NCBI GenBank assembly: GCA_964479435.1
Contig: CAYZME010000074.1
Span: forward strand, 1 to 8,755
From: JAAYKS01 sp964479435
Lineage (GTDB): Bacteria; Bacillota; Clostridia; Saccharofermentanales; UBA5734
Direction of reading: 5' to 3'
DNA: 8,755 nt
Positions 1 to 6,882 of the stretch are shown in pieces; within the stretch, counting starts at the first letter, position 1, and each line of letters starts with the position of its first letter. The notes below the pieces were generated by a model that was not told where the DNA came from, ran no database searches, and saw only the letters and a program-made list of their open reading frames with translations. The translations under genes and the position numbers were made by a program.

Positions 1-11
1 TCGGATCAATT

Positions 12-18
12 CCTCCTT
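12..18 (-). promoter_or_regulatory. Ribosome binding site of a gene beyond the left edge
   Basis: Read on the minus strand, this is AAGGAGG, the same strong Shine-Dalgarno sequence used by the genes inside the window. Eleven bases remain before the window ends. The last of them is an A that could begin an ATG at a spacing of ten. It therefore probably belongs to a minus-strand gene lying to the left, downstream of the carboxylesterase and possibly co-transcribed with it. The start codon itself is not visible. The short frame that overlaps this site looks too small to be the target. Confidence 0.45.
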
Positions 19-60
19 GCCCACTGTTCTTGCTTTTTTCGCTCTCCCTGTTTCATCCCG

Positions 61-87
61 GCGCGCCGTCCCCGAGGACGCGCGCGC
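61..87 (-). other. GC-rich hairpin after the carboxylesterase stop
   Basis: Bases 61-71 pair with 76-87 through 11 base pairs, with one bulged base at 81 and a four-base loop at 72-75. The hairpin starts six bases after the esterase stop codon. No T-tract follows it on the minus strand, so it is not a standard intrinsic terminator. It could protect the 3' end of the message, act as a partial attenuator before the next gene, or be a non-classical terminator. Pairing is seen directly; the role is inferred. Confidence 0.45.
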
Positions 88-92
88 TCCGT

Positions 93-1691
93 TCACGGCC
101 GCGGCAGCGGCGGCAGGTCGCCGCGTTGCCGGAGGTAGTCGAGAATCATCTGCTCGAGCGGCCCGTCGATGCCGGTGTGCCCGGTGATCTCATCCCCCAG
201 ATTGACATAGCCAAACGCCGCGTCGCTGGCCGGCCACGGCGGCAGGCCGGGGCCGTTGGGGTCGCCGCAGTGCATAAAGTTGGCCCAGTAGCTGGAGATC
301 GTGTCCGCCAGCTCAAAGTCCAGCGCCTGCCAGGGGCGTACCGGCGGTACGCCCGGGCGGAAGGACGCGAAGGTGTACCACATTTCGCTGGAATGGTAAG
401 CCAGCAGCTTGTGCGGGTCGCGCGCGGTCCCGAGGTCTTCGGGCCGCCACGGCGCGATGCGCGCGAAACGGTAGGCGTAGGTGCGGCCGCGATGCCCGCT
501 GGCCTGCCGCCAGGCGCCAAAGTAGCGGTTGAGCATCACCCCGCCCATGCCGGCCATGCCATAGGAAGCCAGCCAACGGGCGCGGCGGTCGAGGTTTTCC
601 GCGTCGACCGGATAGAGCGCCGGGAAATCGTACGCGTCATACAGATTGCCGAGGAATTCGCGCATATGGCGGTAAAAATCCCCGACATCGGCAAAGGGTT
701 CGGCAAAAAAGCCGCGGCCGCGCAGCGACCCTTCGCCGTAGTTGGTGCCGGCCAGGTAGTCGAGGTCGGTGCCATAGGCCAGGTAGTTGTGGGGCTGTTC
801 GCGGTACTGGACATAATCGCCGTCCCACACCATCGACGAGGGAAACTTGCCGATCGCGCCTTTGGGTCCGAGCAATGTCGCGGCGTCGAGCGCGCGCAAC
901 TGCGCGGGGCTGGCGGCGGGATCGACGCCGATCGAGGTCAGGTACGCGCCGGCGCCGTCGGCGGCCTCTTGCATCGTCGGATAATCGCGCAGCCAGAAGA
1001 GATCGCTCTGGTTGATCACGCGCCGCACGCGGCCGCGGGTGTGCGGAGAGGTCGCCAGCGCGCCGCTTTTCCACGTGCCGCCCGACTGCCCGCCCACCGT
1101 GATGTTGTCCGGGTCGCCGCCAAAAGCGGCGATGTTCTCATGCACCCAGTCCAACGCTTTGAACTCGTCCATCAGGCCGTAGTTGCCGCTTTTGCCGCCC
1201 TGTTCGGCGCTCAGTTGCGGCAAGGACAGATAGCCGAAAATATTGAGCCGGTGGCCGACCGAGACCACGACCACGCCTTTGCGCGCCAGCTCGCTGGGGT
1301 CAAAAATATAAATATAGGAATACCCGTTGAACAAACCGCCGCCGTGAAACCAGATGTAGACCGGGCGCTTCTCGCCGGGCCGGACCGCACCGGTGGTGAC
1401 ATTGAGGTACAGGCAGTCTTCGCTCATGTGCGGGTGTCCGCGGTAATAGAAGTCCGAATAATTGGGTTCAAACTCGGTGAAGTTCTGCATCGCCGCCGGG
1501 CCATACGTATCGCAGACGCGGACGTCTTCCCAGCCGGGCGGGTCGACAGGCGGACGCCAGCGCAAGTCGCCGACGGGCGGCGCGGCGTAGGGGATGCCGC
1601 GAAACTGGATGATACCCCGATAGGGGTCGGCAAGCGGCACGCCGCTCACCCTGCCGAATTGGGTCTGGACGACCCCGATGTCTGTTGCCAT
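93..1691 (-). CDS. Type-B carboxylesterase (alpha/beta hydrolase)
   Basis: Hydrolyses carboxylic esters through a Ser-Glu-His triad; the natural substrate cannot be read from the sequence. The 532-residue length is usual for the bacterial para-nitrobenzyl-esterase type. Family landmarks appear in order: an N-terminal VQTQFGRVSG / FRGIPYAAPPVGDLRWRPP block, the signature SEDCLYLNV at 90-98, the oxyanion-hole HGGG at 116-119, the nucleophile Ser203 in GGQSGG, Glu320 in NYGEGS, and His433 in YHSSEMWYTF. The elbow is GQSGG where most relatives have GESAG. There is no signal peptide, so it is probably cytoplasmic. The start at 1691 was chosen because GGAAGGAG precedes it at a good distance; an upstream in-frame ATG at 1778 adds 29 arginine-rich residues that do not fit the family. 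It lies 102 bases after the methyltransferase on the same strand. Its place near arabinoside-cleaving genes makes deacylation of plant glycans or glycosides possible, but unproven. Confidence 0.93.
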   Translation of the reverse strand: MATDIGVVQTQFGRVSGVPLADPYRGIIQFRGIPYAAPPVGDLRWRPPVDPPGWEDVRVCDTYGPAAMQNFTEFEPNYSDFYYRGHPHMSEDCLYLNVTTGAVRPGEKRPVYIWFHGGGLFNGYSYIYIFDPSELARKGVVVVSVGHRLNIFGYLSLPQLSAEQGGKSGNYGLMDEFKALDWVHENIAAFGGDPDNITVGGQSGGTWKSGALATSPHTRGRVRRVINQSDLFWLRDYPTMQEAADGAGAYLTSIGVDPAASPAQLRALDAATLLGPKGAIGKFPSSMVWDGDYVQYREQPHNYLAYGTDLDYLAGTNYGEGSLRGRGFFAEPFADVGDFYRHMREFLGNLYDAYDFPALYPVDAENLDRRARWLASYGMAGMGGVMLNRYFGAWRQASGHRGRTYAYRFARIAPWRPEDLGTARDPHKLLAYHSSEMWYTFASFRPGVPPVRPWQALDFELADTISSYWANFMHCGDPNGPGLPPWPASDAAFGYVNLGDEITGHTGIDGPLEQMILDYLRQRGDLPPLPRP

Positions 1692-1736
1692 GGTTTTCTC
1701 CTTCCGGGCCGGGCCCTCGCTGATCCGTCTGGTTCT

Positions 1737-1766
1737 ATCATACAACGAGCGGCGCCGGACCGGCAG
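1737..1766 (-). promoter_or_regulatory. Possible promoter of the carboxylesterase
   Basis: On the minus strand, TATGAT (1737-1742) matches five of six bases of a -10 box and lies 45 bases before the esterase start. CTGCCG (1761-1766), 18 bases upstream, is a poor -35 box. It sits in the spacer after the methyltransferase, so the esterase may be transcribed on its own as well as by read-through. I see no terminator in this spacer. Confidence 0.35.
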
Positions 1767-1793
1767 GGAGAACGGCAAAAACCCCGGCGCGGA

Positions 1794-2594
1794 TCACACC
1801 CTCCCCAGGCAGCATTGCGTGACCGCCGGGACGCGCAACAAACCGCCGCGCTGGTGTTTGTCGAACAACGCGCGCAGCGCGTCGACAAAAGCGTCGTATT
1901 GCGGCTCATCCGGGCGGGGCGTGTACGAGGAACACAGGTTGGCCCCCAGATAGGCGGGCCAATCGCGGTCGATGTCGTTGCGAAAGGTCTGGCGCACGTA
2001 CGCGCCGCCGCGGAAAAAATCCCCGAATTGCGCCAGGGAGATGTCCCAGCCGGCCTCCGGCCCCAGGTAGCGGGGACACAGGCGGCGGCAGATCGCGTCG
2101 TGGTCGCGTACCGGCTCGTTGTCGGTCTCGCGGTGATGCCACAACACCGCCACATAGCCATGGTTTTTGAGGATGCGGCGACTCTCGGCGCGAAAACGCA
2201 CGGGATCAAACCAGGGAAAGGCCTGCGCCGCGGTCACCAGCTCGACGCAATGGTCGGGCAACCCGGTGTCCTCGGCCAAGCCTTTGCGCGACGTATAGGT
2301 GCGAAATCCACCCAGCAGGCAATCCGCTTCCTCGCGCATTTCATCGTTGGGCTCGACCGCCACGACGCGCAACTGCTCCCGCAACAACGCCCGCGTGAAC
2401 AGGCCGGTGCCGGCCCCGATGTCCGCGACCAGACTGTTGGGACTCAGCTCCGCCTGGTTTGTCAGGTACCGCACGCAGGCGGCGGGGTAATCCAGCCCGT
2501 AACGGGTAAAGGCCGTGGCGCGGCCGGCAAAATGCGCGGCGCCGTGGCGCAGCGGGGATTCGGGATGGGGGCGCTGACGCGCGTGTGCTTTCAT
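1794..2594 (-). CDS. Class I SAM-dependent methyltransferase
   Basis: Transfers a methyl group from S-adenosylmethionine to an unknown acceptor, probably a small molecule, in the cytoplasm. The 266-residue protein has motif I VADIGAGTGLFTRAL at 56-70 (SAM-binding glycine loop), an acidic residue ending beta-2 in VVAVEPNDEM at 77-86, and the block GLAEDTGLPDHCVELVTAAQAFPWFD around 105-130. That last block resembles the AE-x-LP...AQAFHWF region of Methyltransf_11-type enzymes, the group related to trans-aconitate and UbiE-like methyltransferases; here Pro replaces the usual His. The C-terminal half has no motif I recognise. No Shine-Dalgarno sequence precedes the ATG at 2594, and an in-frame TGA lies six bases upstream, so the start cannot be further upstream. 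A well-placed AAAGGA sits instead before a three-codon frame at 2625. It is divergent from the aldo/keto reductase at 2913 and leads toward the carboxylesterase. Confidence 0.87.
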   Translation of the reverse strand: MKAHARQRPHPESPLRHGAAHFAGRATAFTRYGLDYPAACVRYLTNQAELSPNSLVADIGAGTGLFTRALLREQLRVVAVEPNDEMREEADCLLGGFRTYTSRKGLAEDTGLPDHCVELVTAAQAFPWFDPVRFRAESRRILKNHGYVAVLWHHRETDNEPVRDHDAICRRLCPRYLGPEAGWDISLAQFGDFFRGGAYVRQTFRNDIDRDWPAYLGANLCSSYTPRPDEPQYDAFVDALRALFDKHQRGGLLRVPAVTQCCLGRV

Positions 2595-2613
2595 CTGTCA
2601 ACCCGTGCCCTGG

Positions 2614-2625
2614 TCACGCGGCCAT
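2614..2625 (-). other. Possible three-codon leader minigene before the methyltransferase
   Basis: On the minus strand, AAAGGA (2633-2638) is followed after seven bases by ATG GCC GCG TGA, encoding Met-Ala-Ala. The stop lies 19 bases before the methyltransferase ATG, which has no ribosome binding site of its own and is in another frame. Ribosomes finishing here could re-initiate at the methyltransferase, giving translational coupling. It could also be chance, or reflect a changed or misread start region. Confidence 0.3.
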
Positions 2626-2655
2626 GGGCAGTTCCTTTATGTTGATTGAGAGATC

Positions 2656-2684
2656 ATAACAGATTTTACCCTATTTTATATCAA
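2656..2684 (-). promoter_or_regulatory. Candidate promoter of the methyltransferase
   Basis: On the minus strand, TTGATA (2679-2684, five of six -35 matches) is followed after exactly 17 bases by TGTTAT (2656-2661, four of six -10 matches). An overlapping TATGAT at 2653-2658 is a better -10 box but sits 20 bases from the -35. Either would start transcription about 55 bases before the methyltransferase ATG. The surrounding AT-rich DNA is consistent with a promoter. Confidence 0.42.
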
Positions 2685-2737
2685 ACGCTTGTACCTTGTG
2701 GCAACCCCGCAGGAATTATTTTATTTATCACACCCTT

Positions 2738-2805
2738 ATATACAGCGGAGGTCAGGCCAACCTGCGCCCGGATATACAGCGGGGGTCAAGCCATCCTGTA
2801 CCCGG
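2738..2805. repeat. 34-bp tandem repeat, two copies
   Basis: Copies 2738-2771 and 2772-2805 abut directly and differ at 5 of 34 positions. Both begin ATATACAGCGG, share GGTCA and GCCA in the middle, and end CCCGG. The array ends 28 bases before the TATAAT box of the reductase and lies between it and the methyltransferase promoter. It may be a paired regulator-binding site or the remnant of a mobile-element end. No transposase or inverted terminal repeat is visible. Confidence 0.8.
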
Positions 2806-2833
2806 CGCAACGCCCGCGGGCGCGGCCGCCCTT

Positions 2834-2839
2834 TATAAT
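2834..2839 (+). promoter_or_regulatory. TATAAT -10 box of the first aldo/keto reductase
   Basis: A perfect TATAAT lies 73 bases before the ATG at 2913. No TTGACA-like sequence is present at the expected 16-18 base distance, where the DNA is GC-rich. Transcription may therefore need an activator, and the tandem repeat just upstream is a candidate binding site. Confidence 0.45.
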
Positions 2840-2912
2840 TTGAATCAACATGTGACGTCAGACGCGCCGCCGCTTCGCGCGGTCGCGCGCACCCACAAAG
2901 GAGGGCCTGCTC

Positions 2913-3860
2913 ATGAAGTATCGCAACCTAGGCAACACCGGCTTGCGCGTCAGTGAAATCAGCCTCGGCAGCTGGTTGACCTATGGCAACGCCGTCGAAA
3001 ACGAAACGGCCGCCCGCATCATCGACCGCGCGTACGAGCTGGGCATCAATTCGTTCGATACCGCCAATGTCTATGCCCGCGGCGAGGCGGAAAAAGTCGT
3101 CGGCACTGCGCTGTCGCGCTATCCGCGCGACTCGTATGTACTGGCCACCAAAGTCTTCTTCCCGATGGGCGACGGCCCCAACGATCGCGGCTTGTCGCGC
3201 AAACACATTATGGAATCCGCCCACGCCAGCCTGCGGCGGCTGGGCCACGACTACGTCGACATCCTGTACTGCCACCGCTTTGACCCCGGGACGCCGCTGA
3301 CCGAGACCCTGCGCGCGCTCGACGACCTGGTACGCCAGGGCAAAGTTCTGTACGTGGGCATCAGCGAATGGAGCGCGGCCCAGATCGCCGAGGCGATGCG
3401 CGTCGCCGACCGGCTCCTGCTGGACCGCATCGTCGTCAACCAGCCGCTGTACAACATGCTCGACCGCCGGATCGAGCAGGAGATCATCCCCGTCAGCCGC
3501 CAGAACGGGATCGGGCAGGTGGTGTACTCGCCGCTGGCCCAGGGCGTGTTGACCGGCAAATACCGGGAACCCGACCGCCTGCCCGCGGACAGCCGCGCCA
3601 CCAACGACAAAATGAACCATTTTATCCAACGCTATCTCAACGCCGGGACACTGGATCAGGTCCGCCGCCTCGGCGACGTCGCCGGGCGGCTGGGCATTCC
3701 GCTCGCACAAATGGCGTTGGCGTGGGTGCTGGCACAAGACAACGTCGCCAGCGCCCTGATCGGCGCCAGTCGGCCTGACCAGGTCGAGCAAAACGCGCGG
3801 GCGTCGGGGTACGTCCTGCCCGACGACGCATGGGAGGAGATCCAGTCGATTCTCTCCTGA
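2913..3860 (+). CDS. Aldo/keto reductase (NADPH-dependent, Kv-beta/YghZ-like)
   Basis: Reduces an aldehyde, ketone or sugar carbonyl with NAD(P)H as a soluble TIM-barrel enzyme. At 315 residues it has normal family length. The catalytic tetrad is complete: Asp49 and Tyr54 in FDTANVYA, Lys80 in LATKVFF, and His121 in YCHRFD. Cofactor-binding segments follow: VVYSPLAQGVLTGKY at 203-217 and ALIGASRPDQVEQN at 281-294. The N-terminal MKYRNLGNTGLRVSEISLGSW and the cofactor region resemble the subgroup of the voltage-gated potassium channel beta subunit and E. coli YghZ; closer subfamily placement is uncertain. AAAGGAGGG at 2897-2905, seven bases before the ATG, fixes the start. It has its own promoter-like box and a strong terminator, so it is a single-gene unit. 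The substrate is unknown; proximity to an arabinofuranosidase operon suggests a sugar or sugar-derived aldehyde. Confidence 0.95.
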   Translation: MKYRNLGNTGLRVSEISLGSWLTYGNAVENETAARIIDRAYELGINSFDTANVYARGEAEKVVGTALSRYPRDSYVLATKVFFPMGDGPNDRGLSRKHIMESAHASLRRLGHDYVDILYCHRFDPGTPLTETLRALDDLVRQGKVLYVGISEWSAAQIAEAMRVADRLLLDRIVVNQPLYNMLDRRIEQEIIPVSRQNGIGQVVYSPLAQGVLTGKYREPDRLPADSRATNDKMNHFIQRYLNAGTLDQVRRLGDVAGRLGIPLAQMALAWVLAQDNVASALIGASRPDQVEQNARASGYVLPDDAWEEIQSILS

Positions 3861-3882
3861 CCCCACCCCCCTGTTTGCCCTG

Positions 3883-3920
3883 CGCGGCCGAGGCATCGAT
3901 GCCCCGGCCGCGTTCTTTTT
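3883..3920 (+). terminator. Intrinsic terminator of the first aldo/keto reductase
   Basis: CGCGGCCG (3883-3890) pairs with CGGCCGCG (3905-3912). After a single A-C mismatch, GGCA (3892-3895) pairs with TGCC (3900-3903) around a TCGA loop. TTCTTTTT follows at once (3913-3920). This is a classic Rho-independent terminator 22 bases after the stop codon, and it separates the reductase from the glycosidase operon. Confidence 0.92.
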
Positions 3921-3952
3921 CCGCGGGTGCGCTTTTTCGCGGCAAATCGGAT

Positions 3953-3981
3953 TCGACAAGCGTCCACCGGCGTGCGACAAT
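3953..3981 (+). promoter_or_regulatory. Candidate promoter of the glycosidase operon
   Basis: TCGACA (3953-3958, five of six -35 matches) is followed after 17 bases by GACAAT (3976-3981, four of six -10 matches), 45 bases before the ATG at 4027. It lies just after the upstream terminator, where a new promoter is expected. Confidence 0.5.
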
Positions 3982-4026
3982 GAGATGAGACACGTGGGTT
4001 TGATTGCGGCACAAAGGAGGCGCCAA

Positions 4027-5319
4027 ATGATCGAATATGCAGCATTGCGCGGTTTCAACTACACACAGAGCAACGTGTGGACCGATACCGATTTCTGGGA
4101 CCACTACGATCACGAGATTGTCGACCGCGAGATGGGGTACGCCCGTCGATTGCGACTGAACAGCGCGCGTATCTTTTTGACCTATCCCAATTACGTGCGC
4201 GACAAAGAGCGTTTCTTGCATCACGTCCGCGATTTTGTCCGCACGGCGTGGAGCCACGGCATTTCGACCAACCCCATCCTGTATTGCGGGTTCCGCTTTC
4301 TCGAGGAAGACCGCCAGCCGCGGCCGCCGACTGAGGAGCGGCTGCTGCCCCTGCCCCGGACCGTGCTGGACAAGAGCAGCTGGGTGTTGGGCGAACGCTT
4401 CTTTGACGATGTCTATGCGGCGATCGGCAGCGAGCCGGGGCTCTTGTTCTGGGATATTTCCAACGAACCCGGCTATACCGACGATTTTGTCACCTGGTAT
4501 GACGATGAACCCGAGTACCTGCAAACCTTCCGCACCCGGCCGGATATGGCGGTGCTGCGCGAGCGGCAGGAAAAGGTCTGGGAGATCGTGCGCCACTTCT
4601 GCCGCTATGTCAAAGCCAGGGATCCGCACCATGACATCGGCGTCGGCAATACTTTTGTCTTTGAGACCGAACCCAGTCAAACCGCGGACCTGGTCGATGT
4701 GATCATTTTTCACGATTATTCCGCGACGCGCGGGCGGATGCGCAAGATCCTCGAACGCGCCAAAGCGCTGGGTGAAAAATACAACAAGCCGGTGCTGGAC
4801 AACGAGACCTGTTGTCTGTGCCGCGGCAACCCGTACGATATGGCGATCGAGTTGCACGAGGAATATGGCATCGGCTGGTACCTGTTTGAGCTGATGATCG
4901 GCGCGGACGGCTGGAACCGCGCGCACGGCGTGGTCTATCCCGACGGGACCATCCGCGATCCGGCGATCGTGGCGGCGCTGTCCGGTTTCTACCGCAACCG
5001 CGGGGACCGTTGCCCGGTGGTGCGTGTGGACGTCAACCAGGAAGATTATGTGACCGAACTGTTGCAGCGGATCGACCGCCTGATGATCGACACCCGGCGC
5101 AACCGGCGCCGCGACCACTCCGGGGACGCCGCCGAGGTGCTGGAGCTGTGCGAATACGCCGCCAACCTGATCGAAGCCGGCGAATTGGCGCCGATGACAC
5201 TGCCGCCGACGGCGCGGGTCGCGGCCTATCGCCGCCAGGCCGACCCCGATGTCGAAGTGCTCAAAGACTGGCTGGCCGAGCTGGCGCGGACCCTCCAAGA
5301 CGCCTGCCGCCTCATGTGA
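4027..5319 (+). CDS. Clan GH-A glycoside hydrolase (GH5-like), substrate unknown
   Basis: Probably a retaining glycosidase with a TIM-barrel fold. The 430-residue protein shows the clan GH-A pattern: likely acid/base Glu147 in FWDISNEPGY at the end of beta-4, FHDYS at 228-232 (beta-6 His/Tyr region), likely nucleophile Glu260 in VLDNETCC at the end of beta-7, and Trp284 in GIGWYLFE at beta-8. Proteins like this are often labelled cellulase-family or 1,4-beta-xylanase, but specificity cannot be read here. Residues about 335-430 form a helix-rich tail beyond the barrel that I do not recognise. Three cysteines (262, 263, 265) follow the nucleophile directly. There is no signal peptide, implying cytoplasmic action on imported oligosaccharides or glycosides. 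The start at 4027 follows AAAGGAGG at a six-base spacing; an in-frame ATG at 3985 lacks such a site. It is first in an operon, 31 bases before the GH51 gene. Confidence 0.85.
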   Translation: MIEYAALRGFNYTQSNVWTDTDFWDHYDHEIVDREMGYARRLRLNSARIFLTYPNYVRDKERFLHHVRDFVRTAWSHGISTNPILYCGFRFLEEDRQPRPPTEERLLPLPRTVLDKSSWVLGERFFDDVYAAIGSEPGLLFWDISNEPGYTDDFVTWYDDEPEYLQTFRTRPDMAVLRERQEKVWEIVRHFCRYVKARDPHHDIGVGNTFVFETEPSQTADLVDVIIFHDYSATRGRMRKILERAKALGEKYNKPVLDNETCCLCRGNPYDMAIELHEEYGIGWYLFELMIGADGWNRAHGVVYPDGTIRDPAIVAALSGFYRNRGDRCPVVRVDVNQEDYVTELLQRIDRLMIDTRRNRRRDHSGDAAEVLELCEYAANLIEAGELAPMTLPPTARVAAYRRQADPDVEVLKDWLAELARTLQDACRLM

Positions 5320-5350
5320 GCACGTGGCCACGAATGAAAGGAGAACCCTC

Positions 5351-6880
5351 ATGAAAAAAGCCCGCCTCGTTGTCGATAAGGATTTCACGATCGCGCCGGT
5401 CGACAAGCGCCTGTTCGGCGTCTTTATCGAACCGATCCACCGCATCGTCGACGGCTGTATTTACAACCCCGACCACCCCACCGCTGACGACCAGGGGTTT
5501 CGCGGCGATGTGCTGACACTGATGCGCGAGTTGCGCACCACGCTGATCCGCTACCCCGGGGGCAATTATGTCTCCAACTATCACTGGGTCGACGGGATCG
5601 GGCCGCGTGACCGGCGCCCGGTGCGGTTCGACAAAGCCTGGCGTGCCGTCGACCGCAACTGGGTCGGCATCGACGAGTATTATGACTACTGCAAACGGGT
5701 CGGCGCCGAGCCGATGCTGGCGGTCAATCTGGGGACCGGAACCCCGGAAGAAGCCGCCGATGAGGTCGAATACTGCAACATGCCCGGCGGCACGACGTGG
5801 AGCGAGTTGCGCCGCCAAAACGGCCACGACGCGCCGCAGGACATCAAGCTATGGTGCCTGGGCAATGAAATGGACGGCCCCTGGCAAGTGGAGCAAAAGA
5901 CGCCGCGCGAGTACGGTCGGGTCGCCCAGGAAGCCGCGAAGATGATGAAGTGGGTCGACCCGTCCATCGAGCTGGTCGCGTGCGGCAGCTGTACCAACGA
6001 GCCTTTTATGCCTACCTACCCCGAGTGGGACCGCGTCGTGCTGGACCACTGCTACGACCGGGTCGAGTATCTGTCGCTGCACCGCTATCTCGCGTATGAC
6101 CCCCGGGTGGGCGGCGAATTCACACAGCCCTTTACCATCGAAGACCTGCCCTGCATCGCCGCCGACATCCACCGCTACCTCGACACCTGTCTGGCGGCGG
6201 CCGATTTCATCCGCGGCAAACGCCGCAGCGAAAAACAAATCGGCATCTCCTTTGACGAGTGGGGGGTGCGCACCAGCTTTGACGTCCAGCCCGCGGGTCT
6301 CGACTGGAGCGAGAAGCCGTCGCTTGACGGCGAAGTCCGCAACCGCGTGACCAACGTGGTCGACGCCATGGTGTACGGCAGTTTGCTGATCACGTTCCTC
6401 AACCGCTGTGACCGCGTCAAGATCGCCTGTGAATCCATCGTCATCGGCGGCATGATCGGCGTTGACCCCGACGGCGGCGCATACCGGCAGACGACGTTCT
6501 ACCCCTTCCGCGACGCGGCGACGTATGGCCACGGCGTGACGCTGCGCCCGGTGTTGGACAGCCCCACCGTGCGCACGGATCTGGAAGGCGAGCAACCGGC
6601 GGTGCAGACGGCGACGGTGTACGACGAGGCGGCCGGCGCGATCACGGTCTTCGCGGTCCATCTCGGCCTGCGAGAAGCCATCGCCCTGGAAAACGATTTC
6701 CGCTCGTTCGGGAACGTGGAATTGCACGAGCACATTCGCCTGCACGACGCGCAGCCGCTGGCCGGCAACACCCTGGCCGACCCCCTGCGCGTGGTGCCCC
6801 ATCAGGTCCCCGTGACGCCGGGCCCGGTGACGTTGTTGCCGCTGTCGTGGAATGTCTTGCGCTATCGGGTCCGGAAATAA
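5351..6880 (+). CDS. abfA: Alpha-L-arabinofuranosidase, GH51
   Basis: Releases terminal alpha-L-arabinofuranosyl residues from arabinoxylan or arabinan oligosaccharides with retention of configuration. The 509-residue length is typical of GH51. Clear landmarks are LFGVFIEPIHR near 21-31, LIRYPGGNYVSNYHWVDGIG around 65-84, acid/base Glu173 in CLGNEMDGPWQ, LSLHRY at 241-246, and nucleophile Glu303 in ISFDEWGVR. The C-terminal part, from about 385, should form the beta-sandwich domain common to the family. No signal peptide is seen, as is usual for intracellular GH51 enzymes that act on short imported substrates. The start at 5351 was chosen because GAAAGGAG lies seven bases upstream; an in-frame ATG at 5249 would overlap the previous gene. 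It is second in an operon with the GH-A hydrolase, suggesting they share a substrate that carries arabinose. The next gene is convergent. Confidence 0.96.
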   Translation: MKKARLVVDKDFTIAPVDKRLFGVFIEPIHRIVDGCIYNPDHPTADDQGFRGDVLTLMRELRTTLIRYPGGNYVSNYHWVDGIGPRDRRPVRFDKAWRAVDRNWVGIDEYYDYCKRVGAEPMLAVNLGTGTPEEAADEVEYCNMPGGTTWSELRRQNGHDAPQDIKLWCLGNEMDGPWQVEQKTPREYGRVAQEAAKMMKWVDPSIELVACGSCTNEPFMPTYPEWDRVVLDHCYDRVEYLSLHRYLAYDPRVGGEFTQPFTIEDLPCIAADIHRYLDTCLAAADFIRGKRRSEKQIGISFDEWGVRTSFDVQPAGLDWSEKPSLDGEVRNRVTNVVDAMVYGSLLITFLNRCDRVKIACESIVIGGMIGVDPDGGAYRQTTFYPFRDAATYGHGVTLRPVLDSPTVRTDLEGEQPAVQTATVYDEAAGAITVFAVHLGLREAIALENDFRSFGNVELHEHIRLHDAQPLAGNTLADPLRVVPHQVPVTPGPVTLLPLSWNVLRYRVRK

Positions 6881-6882
6881 AG

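Larger units (their letters stand above)
2595..2912. other. Divergent control region, 318 bases without a long gene
   Basis: This spacer separates the minus-strand methyltransferase from the plus-strand aldo/keto reductase. About 2641-2742 is clearly AT-rich against very GC-rich surroundings. It holds a candidate minus-strand promoter (2656-2684), a two-copy 34-bp tandem repeat (2738-2805) and a plus-strand TATAAT (2834-2839). An eight-base palindrome TGACGTCA (2853-2860) lies in the reductase leader. The layout fits two back-to-back promoters, possibly under shared control. Short frames here have no recognisable protein features. Confidence 0.6.

Noticed and set aside
8..58. Short minus-strand frame starting ATG-AAA-CAG and encoding 16 residues
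   Set aside because: It has no ribosome binding site and stops at once after a Shine-Dalgarno sequence that more likely serves the next gene.
30..2645. Plus-strand open frame of 871 codons
   Set aside because: It lies antisense to the esterase and methyltransferase, which both carry full family motifs. Its own translation is Arg/Ala/Val-rich with no domain, typical of the antisense frame of GC-rich genes.
2738..2805. Insertion sequence end
   Set aside because: There is no transposase, inverted partner or target-site duplication in the window, so it is kept only as a repeat.
2928..4058. Minus-strand open frame of 376 codons
   Set aside because: Antisense to the first aldo/keto reductase and crosses its terminator; no motifs.
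3637..5445. Minus-strand open frame of 602 codons
   Set aside because: It is antisense to the reductase end, a terminator, a promoter and the GH-A gene, with no recognisable domain.
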